64,000 nucleotides of DNA from the NCBI GenBank assembly GCA_964600165.1, contig CAZRIP010000005.1, forward strand, positions 5,191 to 69,190, given 5' to 3'. Of the stretch, positions 51,514 through 59,518 are shown one piece after another (position 1 is the first letter of the stretch; each line of letters opens with the position of its first letter). The notes beneath the pieces were generated by a model. The model had not been told where the DNA came from. It made no database searches and saw only the letters and a list, made by a program, of their open reading frames with translations. The translations under genes were made by a program, and so were the position numbers. Source of the DNA: CAZRIP01 sp964600165. GTDB lineage: Bacteria; Elusimicrobiota; Elusimicrobia; UBA1565; UBA9628.

Positions 51514-51663
51514 GGGTGTCGATCGCCGCGCCCGCGCGCCGAGACGGGGCGAGGGGTTCGCCGGCTGCTAAGCGGCATGGATGAGACGTTCGGCGGCGGA
51601 GATAGGTGTCATGAGGGATGTTCAAGACAAGCTCATATAAACGCGCCGCAGGAGGAGACGGAA

Positions 51664-52362
51664 CTAGTCGGCGAGCCGATAGCGCAGCAGGCACCAAAGA
51701 TACGAGAAGCCGTCCTTCCACGTGATCTTCTTGCCCTCGGAATACGTGCGGCCGGAGTACGAGATCGGCACCTCGTAGATGCGCAGGCGGCGCTTGCAGA
51801 CCTTAGCGCTGAGCTCGGCCTCGATGCCGAACCGCTCGCTCTCCAGGGGGATCGCCTGCACGAGCTCGGTGCGAAAGACCTTGTAGCAGGTGCCCATGTC
51901 GGTCAGGTTGATGTCGTAGAGGACGTTAGTGATGAGCGTGAAGAGCTTGTTGGCGAAGTAGTGCCAGAAGAGCAGCACGCGGTGAGCCCCGCCGCCCAAG
52001 AAGCGCGAGCCGTAGACGACGTCGGCGCGGCCGTCGATCAACGGCGCGAGCAAGGCGGGGTATTCCGCGGGGTCGTACTCGAGATCCGCGTCTTGGATCA
52101 GCGCGAACTCGCCTTGCGCGGCCGCGAGAGCGGTACGCACGGCCGCGCCTTTGCCGCGGTTGCGCTCGTGCAAGAGGACTTTCACGTTGGGGCGCGCGAG
52201 CGCGGCGAGGATATCCCGCGTGCCGTCGGTTGAACCGTCGTCGACGACGATTAGCTCCTTGGCGAGCGGGATCTGGACGGCTTCCACCCGTGAAAGCAAT
52301 TCGAGCACCGTCGCCTTCTCGTTGAATACGGGGATCAGAACGCTGAGAGTCTTCGCTTTCAT
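51664..52362 (-). CDS. Dolichol-phosphate-mannose-synthase-like family 2 glycosyltransferase
   Basis: The protein is 232 aa. GT-A motifs are VLIPVFNEKATVLELL, IVVDDGSTDGTRDIL, the RNRGKGAAVRTALAAA segment and the metal-binding QDADLEYDP. FGIEAELSAKVCKRRLRIYEVPISYSGRTYSEGKKI is typical of DPM1/GtrB-like enzymes that make polyprenyl-phosphate sugars at the inner membrane. The product could feed the GT-C enzymes of this genome. The start codon overlaps the stop of the O-antigen ligase gene (ATGA). Confidence 0.9.
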   Translation of the reverse strand: MKAKTLSVLIPVFNEKATVLELLSRVEAVQIPLAKELIVVDDGSTDGTRDILAALARPNVKVLLHERNRGKGAAVRTALAAAQGEFALIQDADLEYDPAEYPALLAPLIDGRADVVYGSRFLGGGAHRVLLFWHYFANKLFTLITNVLYDINLTDMGTCYKVFRTELVQAIPLESERFGIEAELSAKVCKRRLRIYEVPISYSGRTYSEGKKITWKDGFSYLWCLLRYRLAD

Positions 52363-53525
52363 GCGGTTTCGGCCCAAGCCCAGATGAATAATAGCAGACT
52401 CGTCGCTTGCTCGTTTTGAAAAGCGACCTCGGTGAGGTTCATCACGAGGAAGGCCACGCAGGCGCCGAGCGCCCAGAGCCGCGCCGCGTCCGGCGTCCGG
52501 CGCGCGCGCGCCGCCGCCCGCGCCGTCATCGTCCACAAGACGGCCGCGAGCGCGGCCAAGCCCAACAACCCGCGCTCGGCGGCTTGGTGAATGTAGAGAT
52601 CGTGGGCCGAGCCCCAGGCGTTCTCGTTGTCGGACACGCCGTGGAAGTACTGCGGGTAGACGGTCCTGTAATTGCCCGGCCCGACGCCGAGAAAAGGCTG
52701 ATCGCGGAAAATCTGAAAGCCGACTTTCCAAAGCGTCAGCCGCTCGAGATAGGGATTTGGTCCTGGGTCGTGCATGCGCACGATCATCTGGAGGAACGTA
52801 TGCCCCGTCGGCAGCATCTCCCAGACGATGAGAAGCAGCGGGCATGCCAGCGCGACCACGGCGGCGAGCTTGCGCAGCCTCCGGTCCGCGAGCGCGACGG
52901 CCAGAAGCCCGGCGGCAAGCCCTAGGAACGCGCCGCGCGTCTGGTTGAGCAGGAACGCGAGCCCGGCGACGCCGAGGACCAGGGAAAGCCCCTCGCGAGA
53001 GAGCCCCGTGCCTTCGCGCTTGAGGCGAAGGCACAACCCGCCAAGCCAGAGCAGCGCGACGATCTCACCGAAGGTCACCGGATGGACGAAGCCCCGCGCG
53101 CGCACCTCGGAATAGACGAGGTCGCCCGTGCGAAGAAAGAGGACCTGTCCGATGCCGACGACGCTGATCAGAACCAGTCCCAGGCCCAGCGCCGCGTAAG
53201 CCCGCTTGGGCCGCGTCCAACTCAATGCCACGAGCAGAAGCGCGAGCAGCCAGAGCTTGTGGAGGTCCTTGTAGAGCATGGCGAAGCTCGTCTCGGGGGC
53301 GACGCCGAAGGCCGAGCAGATCGCGGCGACGGCGACGTAGGCGATGAGGGCGTAAACGAGCGGGTTTTTCGCCGCGCGCCACGGCGCGCCGGCCCCGGCG
53401 AACCAGGCCCATAGAAGCGCCGCGGTCAGCGCGCCGGCCGCCAGGTTCAAGCCCGCGATCGACACGGGCGCCGCCGCGCAGAAAAAGAGCAGTGTCCAGG
53501 AGACGGCGTCCTTGGGCTTGATCAT
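52359..53525 (-). CDS. O-antigen ligase family membrane protein (WaaL/Wzy-like)
   Basis: The protein is 388 aa with about ten membrane segments. A large periplasmic loop holds RMHDPGPNPYLERLTLWKVGFQIFRDQPFLGVGPGNYRTVYPQY, and the GHTF-HDLYIHQAAERG segments carry the Wzy_C signature and the conserved His. It either transfers finished glycan to lipid A or another acceptor, or polymerises repeats. Start and stop overlap both neighbours by 4 bp, so it belongs to a translationally coupled run. Confidence 0.87.
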   Translation of the reverse strand: MIKPKDAVSWTLLFFCAAAPVSIAGLNLAAGALTAALLWAWFAGAGAPWRAAKNPLVYALIAYVAVAAICSAFGVAPETSFAMLYKDLHKLWLLALLLVALSWTRPKRAYAALGLGLVLISVVGIGQVLFLRTGDLVYSEVRARGFVHPVTFGEIVALLWLGGLCLRLKREGTGLSREGLSLVLGVAGLAFLLNQTRGAFLGLAAGLLAVALADRRLRKLAAVVALACPLLLIVWEMLPTGHTFLQMIVRMHDPGPNPYLERLTLWKVGFQIFRDQPFLGVGPGNYRTVYPQYFHGVSDNENAWGSAHDLYIHQAAERGLLGLAALAAVLWTMTARAAARARRTPDAARLWALGACVAFLVMNLTEVAFQNEQATSLLLFIWAWAETA

Positions 53526-54421
53526 TTGCGCCGGGCCACGACCTGCATCGAGTCGCGCGTGTCGAGATAGAGGAACTTGTCGCGGATGTCGAGCGCGTCG
53601 ACGAGCCGCTCGACCGCGCGGTAGATCGGCCGCGGGTAGTTCGTCAGGCGGCTGAGCCAATAGCCCCACGTGAAGATCCGGCCGTAGGAGCGCGCCTCGA
53701 CGACCTCGAAGCCGCAATTGGCCAGCAGGCGAGAGAGCGTGGCGCGCGAGAAGTAATAGACGTGCGCGGGCCGCAGCCCCCACCAGCGCCGGCCGAGCAG
53801 GCGCGCCGAGAGGCTGTCGATGTCCGGCGTGACGAGATAGAGCACGCCGCCCGGCTTGAGAACGCGCGCGAGCTCGGTCACGAGACCTTTTGGGTCGGCC
53901 AGGTGTTCGATCACGTCGACTAACGCGGCCGCGTCGAAGGACGCCGCCGGGAAGTGCGCTTCCTCGAGGGTCGACGCGGGCACGTCGAGCTTTAAGTTCT
54001 CAACGGCGAGCTTGCGCGCCCAAGCGGACGGTTCGATTCCGACGACCTCGTAGCCGACGCGCGCGGCGTTGAGGAAATAGCCGGCGTTGCAGCCGACCTC
54101 GAGCAGCCGCCCGCGCGGCGCGTGGCGGCGCAGCGCCGAGAGCGAGAGATAGGCGTTCATGCTGCGCGCGTCGGCCTCGGTCACGTAGGTCTCGTCGCTC
54201 GACTCGCCGTAGGCGACGAGGAGTTCGGAGGCTTTGACGCGCGGGCTCGTGTAGATGAGGCCGCAGCCGCGGCAGCGCACGACGCGGCCGTAGGCACCGA
54301 ACTGGTCCGTCGTGGCCGTGTAGTGGTGGCCATCGCGGGAAGTGCCGCGCGGTGACTCGAACGCGACGTCGGCTTCACGCGAGCCGCAGAGGTTGCAGAA
54401 GACCTCTTCGAAAAGAGGCTC
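53522..54421 (-). CDS. SAM-dependent methyltransferase with N-terminal zinc ribbon (start uncertain)
   Basis: The first ordinary start codon (GTG 54280) would give 252 aa, but the same frame upstream encodes clear protein: EEVFCNLCGS, which with CRGCGLIY forms a paired-Cys zinc ribbon typical of these Methyltransf_23 enzymes. The frame is open past 54421 with no ATG, GTG or TTG; the CTG of a CTGA overlap with the previous gene is one base out of frame, so a 1-base indel in the TTTT run is possible. Motif I is LLEVGCNAGYFLNAA, with VIEHLADPKG. It probably methylates a sugar. Confidence 0.75.
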   Translation of the reverse strand, partial: EPLFEEVFCNLCGSREADVAFESPRGTSRDGHHYTATTDQFGAYGRVVRCRGCGLIYTSPRVKASELLVAYGESSDETYVTEADARSMNAYLSLSALRRHAPRGRLLEVGCNAGYFLNAARVGYEVVGIEPSAWARKLAVENLKLDVPASTLEEAHFPAASFDAAALVDVIEHLADPKGLVTELARVLKPGGVLYLVTPDIDSLSARLLGRRWWGLRPAHVYYFSRATLSRLLANCGFEVVEARSYGRIFTWGYWLSRLTNYPRPIYRAVERLVDALDIRDKFLYLDTRDSMQVVARRK

Positions 54422-55532
54422 AGCTCGCGGCTCGGGCGTAGAGCTCCTCCCAACGCCTGATCGCTTCGCCGAGTGAGAAGCGCTCGCGCACGCGGCTCCG
54501 ACCGTTCTCGCCGAGGCGCCGACGCAGCGCGGGGTCGTCTATGAGCCTGAGCGTGTATTCGAGCAACTCCATCTCGTTCTTGGCCAAAAAGCCGGTCTCG
54601 CCGTGAACGACGGCGTCGCGGTTGCCGGGTCCGTCCGAGGCGACGACCGGAAGGCCATACGCCATTGCCTCGAGGACGGCGTTGGGAAGGCCGTCCCAGA
54701 GCGAATAGTGCACGACGACATCCAGCTTTCGCAGCGCGCTTTGCGCGGCGGAGCGCTCGAGCCAGCCGGTGATCTCGACTTTGGCGGCGAGATTCATGTT
54801 TTCGAGATGCCGCCGGACCGAGGCCTCGTCGTCGCCGCCGCCGATCCAGACGCAGGTCAGCTTGTTGCGCGAGTCCGTCAGGCGCTGCGAGAGATTGACG
54901 AAAGCCTCGGGTCGGCGCGCGAAGGTCATGCGCCCGCAGCTGCCGACGCGCAGGCCCTCATGCGGCTCGGGCGCCGGGGCATCCGGAATCTGATCGAGGA
55001 ACGCGTCGCAAACGACTTCGACCGGCCGGCGCGGCGACAGGGAGCGCGCGAGCTCGCCCTCGCTCTCGGAAACTGCGACGATCAAGCCGATCTTCGATAG
55101 CGCTCGCTCGACGCCGCGATAAATCGCGCGCGAGAAATCCGAACGATCTTGCTGCAGGAAGCCGTAGCCGTGCGGCGTGTAATATATCGTATTGACGCCG
55201 GCGAGCGCGGCCGCCGACCGCGCCAGAGCGCCGGCCTTCGAGCTGTGCGCGTGCACTACGTCGGGCTTTTCCGCTTTGAACAAGCGATACAGCGCGAGGA
55301 AAGCCGAAAAGTCCCGCAGCGGCGAGATCTCGCGCGTGAGCGCCTCGACGCGCACTGCGTTCTTGGCGCCTTGCGCCAAGGCTTGATAGGCGACAGGATC
55401 TGCGCCAGGGCGTACATTGTAGACGAGCGTGGTCTCGAAGCGCTTAGGATCGAGTCCGTTGCAGAGAGCGGCGACCTGGTTGCCCGTGCCCCCCGGCCCG
55501 CCGCACTCGATGACTTCGAAGACCTTGATCAT
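54420..55532 (-). CDS. Family 4 glycosyltransferase
   Basis: The protein is 370 aa. The GT-B features are ECGGPGGTGNQVAALC at the N-terminus, VVHAHSSKAGALARSAA, YYTPHGYGFLQ, GSCGRMTFARRPEAFVNL and the C-terminal donor site YSLWDGLPNAVLEAMAYGLPVVASDGPGNRDAV. It is similar to capsule and exopolysaccharide transferases. It sits directly after neuB (no gap), so it may use the sugar produced there or extend the same chain. The donor is not known. Confidence 0.88.
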   Translation of the reverse strand: MIKVFEVIECGGPGGTGNQVAALCNGLDPKRFETTLVYNVRPGADPVAYQALAQGAKNAVRVEALTREISPLRDFSAFLALYRLFKAEKPDVVHAHSSKAGALARSAAALAGVNTIYYTPHGYGFLQQDRSDFSRAIYRGVERALSKIGLIVAVSESEGELARSLSPRRPVEVVCDAFLDQIPDAPAPEPHEGLRVGSCGRMTFARRPEAFVNLSQRLTDSRNKLTCVWIGGGDDEASVRRHLENMNLAAKVEITGWLERSAAQSALRKLDVVVHYSLWDGLPNAVLEAMAYGLPVVASDGPGNRDAVVHGETGFLAKNEMELLEYTLRLIDDPALRRRLGENGRSRVRERFSLGEAIRRWEELYARAAS

Positions 55533-56552
55533 TTAGCGCAGCATCGCCGGAGTGACGAGCGCATCGGCGGCCGAAGCGCTGCGCAGGGTCTTACCGAGCA
55601 CTTTCGGTAGTTCTCGCGGCGACAGGCCGGTGCCTGGGCGCTTGAAGGCGAGGTCTTCCAACCGCAGTTTCGCGCCCGCGGGAAGCGCGCGTGCGAGCAC
55701 GATGCTGCGTCGCGCCACCTTCATGATCTCGCGTTCAGGTGGGGTCGGCTGCTTGCGGCCGTCGCCGAGGCTGACGGCGACTTTTTTTAGGCCCGCGCAT
55801 AGAGTCTTGAGTTCGCCCGGTGAAAGCGACATGGCGTGATCGGGGCCGGTAAGCCGTTTATCAAGGGTAAAGTGCTTCTCGATGATCCGCGCTCCGAGCG
55901 CGGCGGCGGCGAAAGCGATCTCGAGGCCGAGCGTGTGGTCCGAGTAGCCGGTGGGCAAGGCGAAGGCCTCGGCCAGCGTGCCCATCGCGCGCAGGTTGAC
56001 GTCTTTGGCGTTCGCGGGGTAGCTCGAGACGCAGTGCAGCAGCGCTATCGACGGCGCGCCGTTCGCCCTCAAGACTTTCACGGCGCCTTGGACCTCATCG
56101 AGAGTGCTCATCCCGGTGGAGAGGATCACGGGTTTGCGTTTGCGCGCGATCCGAGAGAGCAGCGGGTCGTTGGTTACTTCGCCGGACGGGATCTTGAAGA
56201 CCTTCATGCCGAGAGAGTCGAGGAAGTCGACGCTGCGGTCATCGAAGGGGGTCGACATGAAGACGACCCCGCGTTGCCGGCAGCGCCGGACGACGGCGCG
56301 ATGGCCTTCGTCGGAGAGCTGGAGCTTGCGCAGCATCTCGAGCTGAGACTGATTACCGGCGCGCTTCTGGTACTTGGCCTTAGGCGCCGAGGCGGTCGCT
56401 AGGTCGTCGGCCTTAAACGTCTGGAACTTGACGGCGTCGGCTCCGGCCGCGGCGGCGACATCGACGAGCTTCAAGGCCAGAGCAGTCTTGCCGTTATGGT
56501 TGACGCCGGCCTCGGCGACCACGAACGGCCGGCCTTTCGGCAGGAAATCCAT
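55533..56552 (-). CDS. neuB: Nonulosonic (sialic-type) acid synthase NeuB
   Basis: The protein is 339 aa. It condenses phosphoenolpyruvate with a HexNAc-type aldose to a nine-carbon 2-keto acid (sialic, legionaminic or pseudaminic). The TIM barrel shows AEAGVNHNGKTALALKLVDVA, AVKFQTFKADDLAT, FMSTPFDDRSVDFLDSLGMKVFKIPSGEVTN, ILSTGMSTLDEV, HCVSSYPANAKDVNL, GYSDHT and IEKHFTLDKRLTGPDHAMSL. A C-terminal SAF (antifreeze-like) domain follows. No neuC or neuA is inside the window, so which nonulosonate is made is open. The gene lies 9 bp after the radical SAM gene. Confidence 0.93.
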   Translation of the reverse strand: MDFLPKGRPFVVAEAGVNHNGKTALALKLVDVAAAAGADAVKFQTFKADDLATASAPKAKYQKRAGNQSQLEMLRKLQLSDEGHRAVVRRCRQRGVVFMSTPFDDRSVDFLDSLGMKVFKIPSGEVTNDPLLSRIARKRKPVILSTGMSTLDEVQGAVKVLRANGAPSIALLHCVSSYPANAKDVNLRAMGTLAEAFALPTGYSDHTLGLEIAFAAAALGARIIEKHFTLDKRLTGPDHAMSLSPGELKTLCAGLKKVAVSLGDGRKQPTPPEREIMKVARRSIVLARALPAGAKLRLEDLAFKRPGTGLSPRELPKVLGKTLRSASAADALVTPAMLR

Positions 56553-56561
56553 GCGGCGCGC

Positions 56562-58136
56562 TTACGCCTTGACCGGGATCGCCTCGGCGGCGGGGATGTT
56601 GCCGAAGCGGCGCCGGCCTTCTTTGCGGAAATCGGGGAGGCTTGGCTCGCCGTGCAGCGCGCGCCACACCTTCTCGTGCTGGCGGATGCGCTTGATGTCG
56701 CCTTCGATCAAAAGCTCGCGCAGGCCGAGCAGCTCGACCGCCGTGAAGTTCTCGGCGATGACGGCCGTGATCTTAGTCGCGTCGCCGAGATCGAGGATGA
56801 ACGCCTCCAAGTCGCCGTCGTACTGTTCCTCGATGGTGGCCCTGTATCGGTAAAACCACTCGGACCCGGGATACGGAGTGGCGAAGAACGGGTTGGCGCG
56901 GATTCCGAGATGCTTCCAGGCGATCGCGGTGTCGATGATGCTGTCAAAAAACTCGTCGGGAAAGCCGATGATCTGGTTCGGGATCGGGCGGATGCCGGAG
57001 GCCATCGTGATCTCGATGGCGCGTGCGTTGTTGGCCGGGGTCGCGCCCTTGCCGATATTTTTCAGGACCCGCGACGAGAACGACTCGAGACCGTAGTCGA
57101 GGTAGGTGCAGCCGGCCTGGTACATTCGTTGCAAGACGTCGGAGTTGACGAGGCCGGCGTGGCTCGTGCCGCCCCAGTGTACGCCGTCGCACTTGTCGGG
57201 GTCGTGCGGGACGTTCTCGCGGATGCACTCGGGCTGCAGGCCTTCCTTGATCCAGAGGTCGCAGATCTCCGGGAGCCACTTGCCGCGCGTGGCCGTGTTC
57301 ATCGTCATCAGGTTTTCGTCGAGGAAAGCGACGAAGTCGATGGCGAAGTTCTGCTTGAGATACTTCACCATATTGACGATGTAGCGCGGGCTGTGCCAGC
57401 GGATGTCGCGGTCGAGGGAGAACTCGACGTCGCGTTTGCCGTGCGCGTCCTCGACGACCTTCATGTCGCCGGTCAGGCCCAGGTGGAAGCAGAAGCGGCA
57501 GATCAGCGAGCAGCCGTAGCTCATGTTGATGTCGAGCCGGCGCTTGGCGACCATCGACGTCTCGGACATCAGGATGCCCGAGTTCTTGAAGTAGACGTCG
57601 AGTGGAAACATCTCGTATGCGGGATAGGGCAGCGTATCGAGATCGCGGATGAGGGGTCGGGCGGCGTTGAAGAGGACTTCGCCGTCGCGCCGGTAACAGA
57701 TGCCGAGCACGTTCTCCCAATCGGACTCGCCGCGTTCTACCTTCGACAGGATCTCGGGCCAGGTCTCGAAGGCCTCGCCGATCACACCGATGTCGACTTG
57801 TGGCAGCCAAGCCATGACCTCGACGGGCAGGCTCGTCAGCACGCCGCCGCCGATGACGATCAGGGATTTGGGCGAAAGCTCGCGCGCGAAGCGCACGATC
57901 TTCTTGACGTAGCCGTAGGCCGTCGTGATGCCGCCCGTGGCGACGACGTCCCACTGGTCGGCCTGAAGGGCTTCCTTGAGGATCGAGTCGTCGGGGCGCC
58001 AGGCGTTGCAGTCGAGTATCTGGACCTGATGCCCGGCCTTGTCGGCCAGGCGCGCGGCGAAGGCGATGCCCATGTGGACGTGCCGGGGCGAGTCCTCGGC
58101 ACGGATGACCGGCACGACGAACAGGATTTTCGCCAT
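56562..58136 (-). CDS. B12-binding-domain radical SAM protein
   Basis: Length is 524 aa from ATG 58136. The N-terminal domain (RHVHMGIAFAARLADKAGHQVQILDCNAW) is a cobalamin-binding-type fold. The radical SAM cluster motif is SYGCSLICRFCFH (C-x3-C-x2-C), then LDENLMTMN, YQAGCTYLDYGLES and IGKGATPANNARAIEIT. The C-terminal part is a DUF4080-like end. Such enzymes methylate or rearrange unactivated carbons; in a glycan cluster a sugar or lipid substrate is plausible, unproven. TAAAAT (58147-58152) ends 10 nt before the ATG. Confidence 0.88.
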   Translation of the reverse strand: MAKILFVVPVIRAEDSPRHVHMGIAFAARLADKAGHQVQILDCNAWRPDDSILKEALQADQWDVVATGGITTAYGYVKKIVRFARELSPKSLIVIGGGVLTSLPVEVMAWLPQVDIGVIGEAFETWPEILSKVERGESDWENVLGICYRRDGEVLFNAARPLIRDLDTLPYPAYEMFPLDVYFKNSGILMSETSMVAKRRLDINMSYGCSLICRFCFHLGLTGDMKVVEDAHGKRDVEFSLDRDIRWHSPRYIVNMVKYLKQNFAIDFVAFLDENLMTMNTATRGKWLPEICDLWIKEGLQPECIRENVPHDPDKCDGVHWGGTSHAGLVNSDVLQRMYQAGCTYLDYGLESFSSRVLKNIGKGATPANNARAIEITMASGIRPIPNQIIGFPDEFFDSIIDTAIAWKHLGIRANPFFATPYPGSEWFYRYRATIEEQYDGDLEAFILDLGDATKITAVIAENFTAVELLGLRELLIEGDIKRIRQHEKVWRALHGEPSLPDFRKEGRRRFGNIPAAEAIPVKA

Positions 58137-58258
58137 GAGGACGTCAATTTTACCAAATAGTTCAGGGGCTGAACAGGCGGTCTCCGACGGGAGACGCTGC
58201 GGACTCAACTCTCCCTAAAGGATACTTTGGCTTTCAACTTAGGCCGGCGTGAGTCGAA

Positions 58259-58301
58259 AACTCCACCATCGCTGGAGATAGTCGAGTTCGAATATCGATC
58301 C
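58259..58301 (+). repeat. Dispersed intergenic hairpin repeat (copy B)
   Basis: The stem arms 58259-58271 and 58276-58288 flank the CTGG loop. The core CCATCGCTGG and the GATCC end match copy A at 16189-16231. One stem position changes from T-A to A-T between copies, so pairing is kept. This copy lies between divergent genes, not convergent ones. Confidence 0.55.
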
Positions 58302-58321
58302 AAAAGAGCTATTTTAGCGCG

Positions 58322-59518
58322 ATGGCTCGCTTCGACTATGTCGTGATCGGCGGCGGCGTCGTGGGCTTGTCGATCGCCCGCGAGCTCAAGCGGGCCGAGC
58401 CCCAATGCTCCGCCCTCCTCCTCGAAAAAGAGCGATCTTGCGGTGAGCACGCGAGCGGCCGAAACAGTGGCGTGCTGCACGCGGGCTTCTACTACTCGGC
58501 CGACAGCTTGAAGGCGAAATTCACGCGACAGGGCAACGTCGCGCTGTCAGCCTATTGCGAGGCCAAAGGTATCCCGCTCAATCGCTGTGGCAAGCTCGTC
58601 GTCGCGAATGGTCCGGAGGACCTTGCAACTATGGATGAGTTGCTGCGCCGAGGGAAGGCCAACGGCGTCCCGCTCGAAAAGATCCCCACCGAGGAAGCGG
58701 TCAAGATCGAGCCGCGCGCAAAAACGCACAAATACGCGCTGTGGTCTCCGTCGACGGCGTCGGTCGACCCCAGGCTCGTCGTCGCGGCGATGAAGCAGGA
58801 TGCCGCCGACGAGGGTGTCGAGGTGAGGGAGGGGGTCGCTTACGAAGGGCGCCGCGGCGACAAGATCCGAGCCGGAGGCGAGGAAATCTCGGCGGGCTAC
58901 GTCGTCAACGCGGCAGGCCTCTACGCCGACAAGATCGCGCGCGACTTCGGCTTCTCACGAAACTACCGCATACTTCCGTTTAAAGGCTTCTATCTTTATT
59001 CCAGTGAGTCGTCGGGCGCGCTGAAGACGAACCTCTATCCGGTCCCCGACATCCGCAACCCGTTTTTGGGTGTCCACTTCACCGTCACGGCGGCGGGGAA
59101 GGTGAAGATTGGGCCGACGGCGTTGCCGGCCCTTTGGCGCGAAAACTACGGTGGGCTGTCGAACTTCTCGCTGCCCGAGTTCATCGAGGTCGCCTGGCGT
59201 GAGCTCAAGCTCCTAGGCGGCTCAGGCTTCAGCTTCGCCTCGCTCGCCGCCGACGAACTACGTAAGGGGTCGCGCAAGCGCTTAGTCGAGCTCGCGTCCG
59301 CGCTCGCTGCAGGCGTGCGATTAGAGGATTACGACCGCTGGGGGCCGTCGGGCATCCGCGCGCAGTTACTCGACATCCGAACCAACAAGCTCGAGATGGA
59401 CTTCGTGCTGGAGGGAGACGGGAAGTCCCTGCACGTCCTCAACGCCGTGTCGCCGGGATTTACTTGCGCGCTGCCGTTTTCGGCGCACGTGCGCGAGAGG
59501 ATCGCGGCGCTGCGCTGA
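58322..59518 (+). CDS. L-2-hydroxyglutarate-oxidase-like FAD enzyme
   Basis: The protein is 398 aa. FAD-binding motif VVIGGGVVGLSIARELKR, then the family signature HASGRNSGVLHAGFYYSADSLKA (the GRNSGV-HAG-YY block of LhgO) and a C-terminal LDIRTNKLEMDFVLEGDG ... AVSPGFTCALPFSA that closes the FAD site. LhgO oxidises L-2-hydroxyglutarate to 2-oxoglutarate. In a surface-glycan locus it could act on a related hydroxyacid. TATTTT (58310-58315) ends 6 nt before the ATG. The 3' end overlaps the convergent gene by 59 bp. Confidence 0.85.
   Translation: MARFDYVVIGGGVVGLSIARELKRAEPQCSALLLEKERSCGEHASGRNSGVLHAGFYYSADSLKAKFTRQGNVALSAYCEAKGIPLNRCGKLVVANGPEDLATMDELLRRGKANGVPLEKIPTEEAVKIEPRAKTHKYALWSPSTASVDPRLVVAAMKQDAADEGVEVREGVAYEGRRGDKIRAGGEEISAGYVVNAAGLYADKIARDFGFSRNYRILPFKGFYLYSSESSGALKTNLYPVPDIRNPFLGVHFTVTAAGKVKIGPTALPALWRENYGGLSNFSLPEFIEVAWRELKLLGGSGFSFASLAADELRKGSRKRLVELASALAAGVRLEDYDRWGPSGIRAQLLDIRTNKLEMDFVLEGDGKSLHVLNAVSPGFTCALPFSAHVRERIAALR

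Noticed and set aside
51514..51663. Possible small gene or RNA between the acetyltransferase and the GT2 gene
   Set aside because: No open frame with a good start, no clear promoter spacing (best TTGAAC-15-TATCTC), and no stable hairpin seen by eye.
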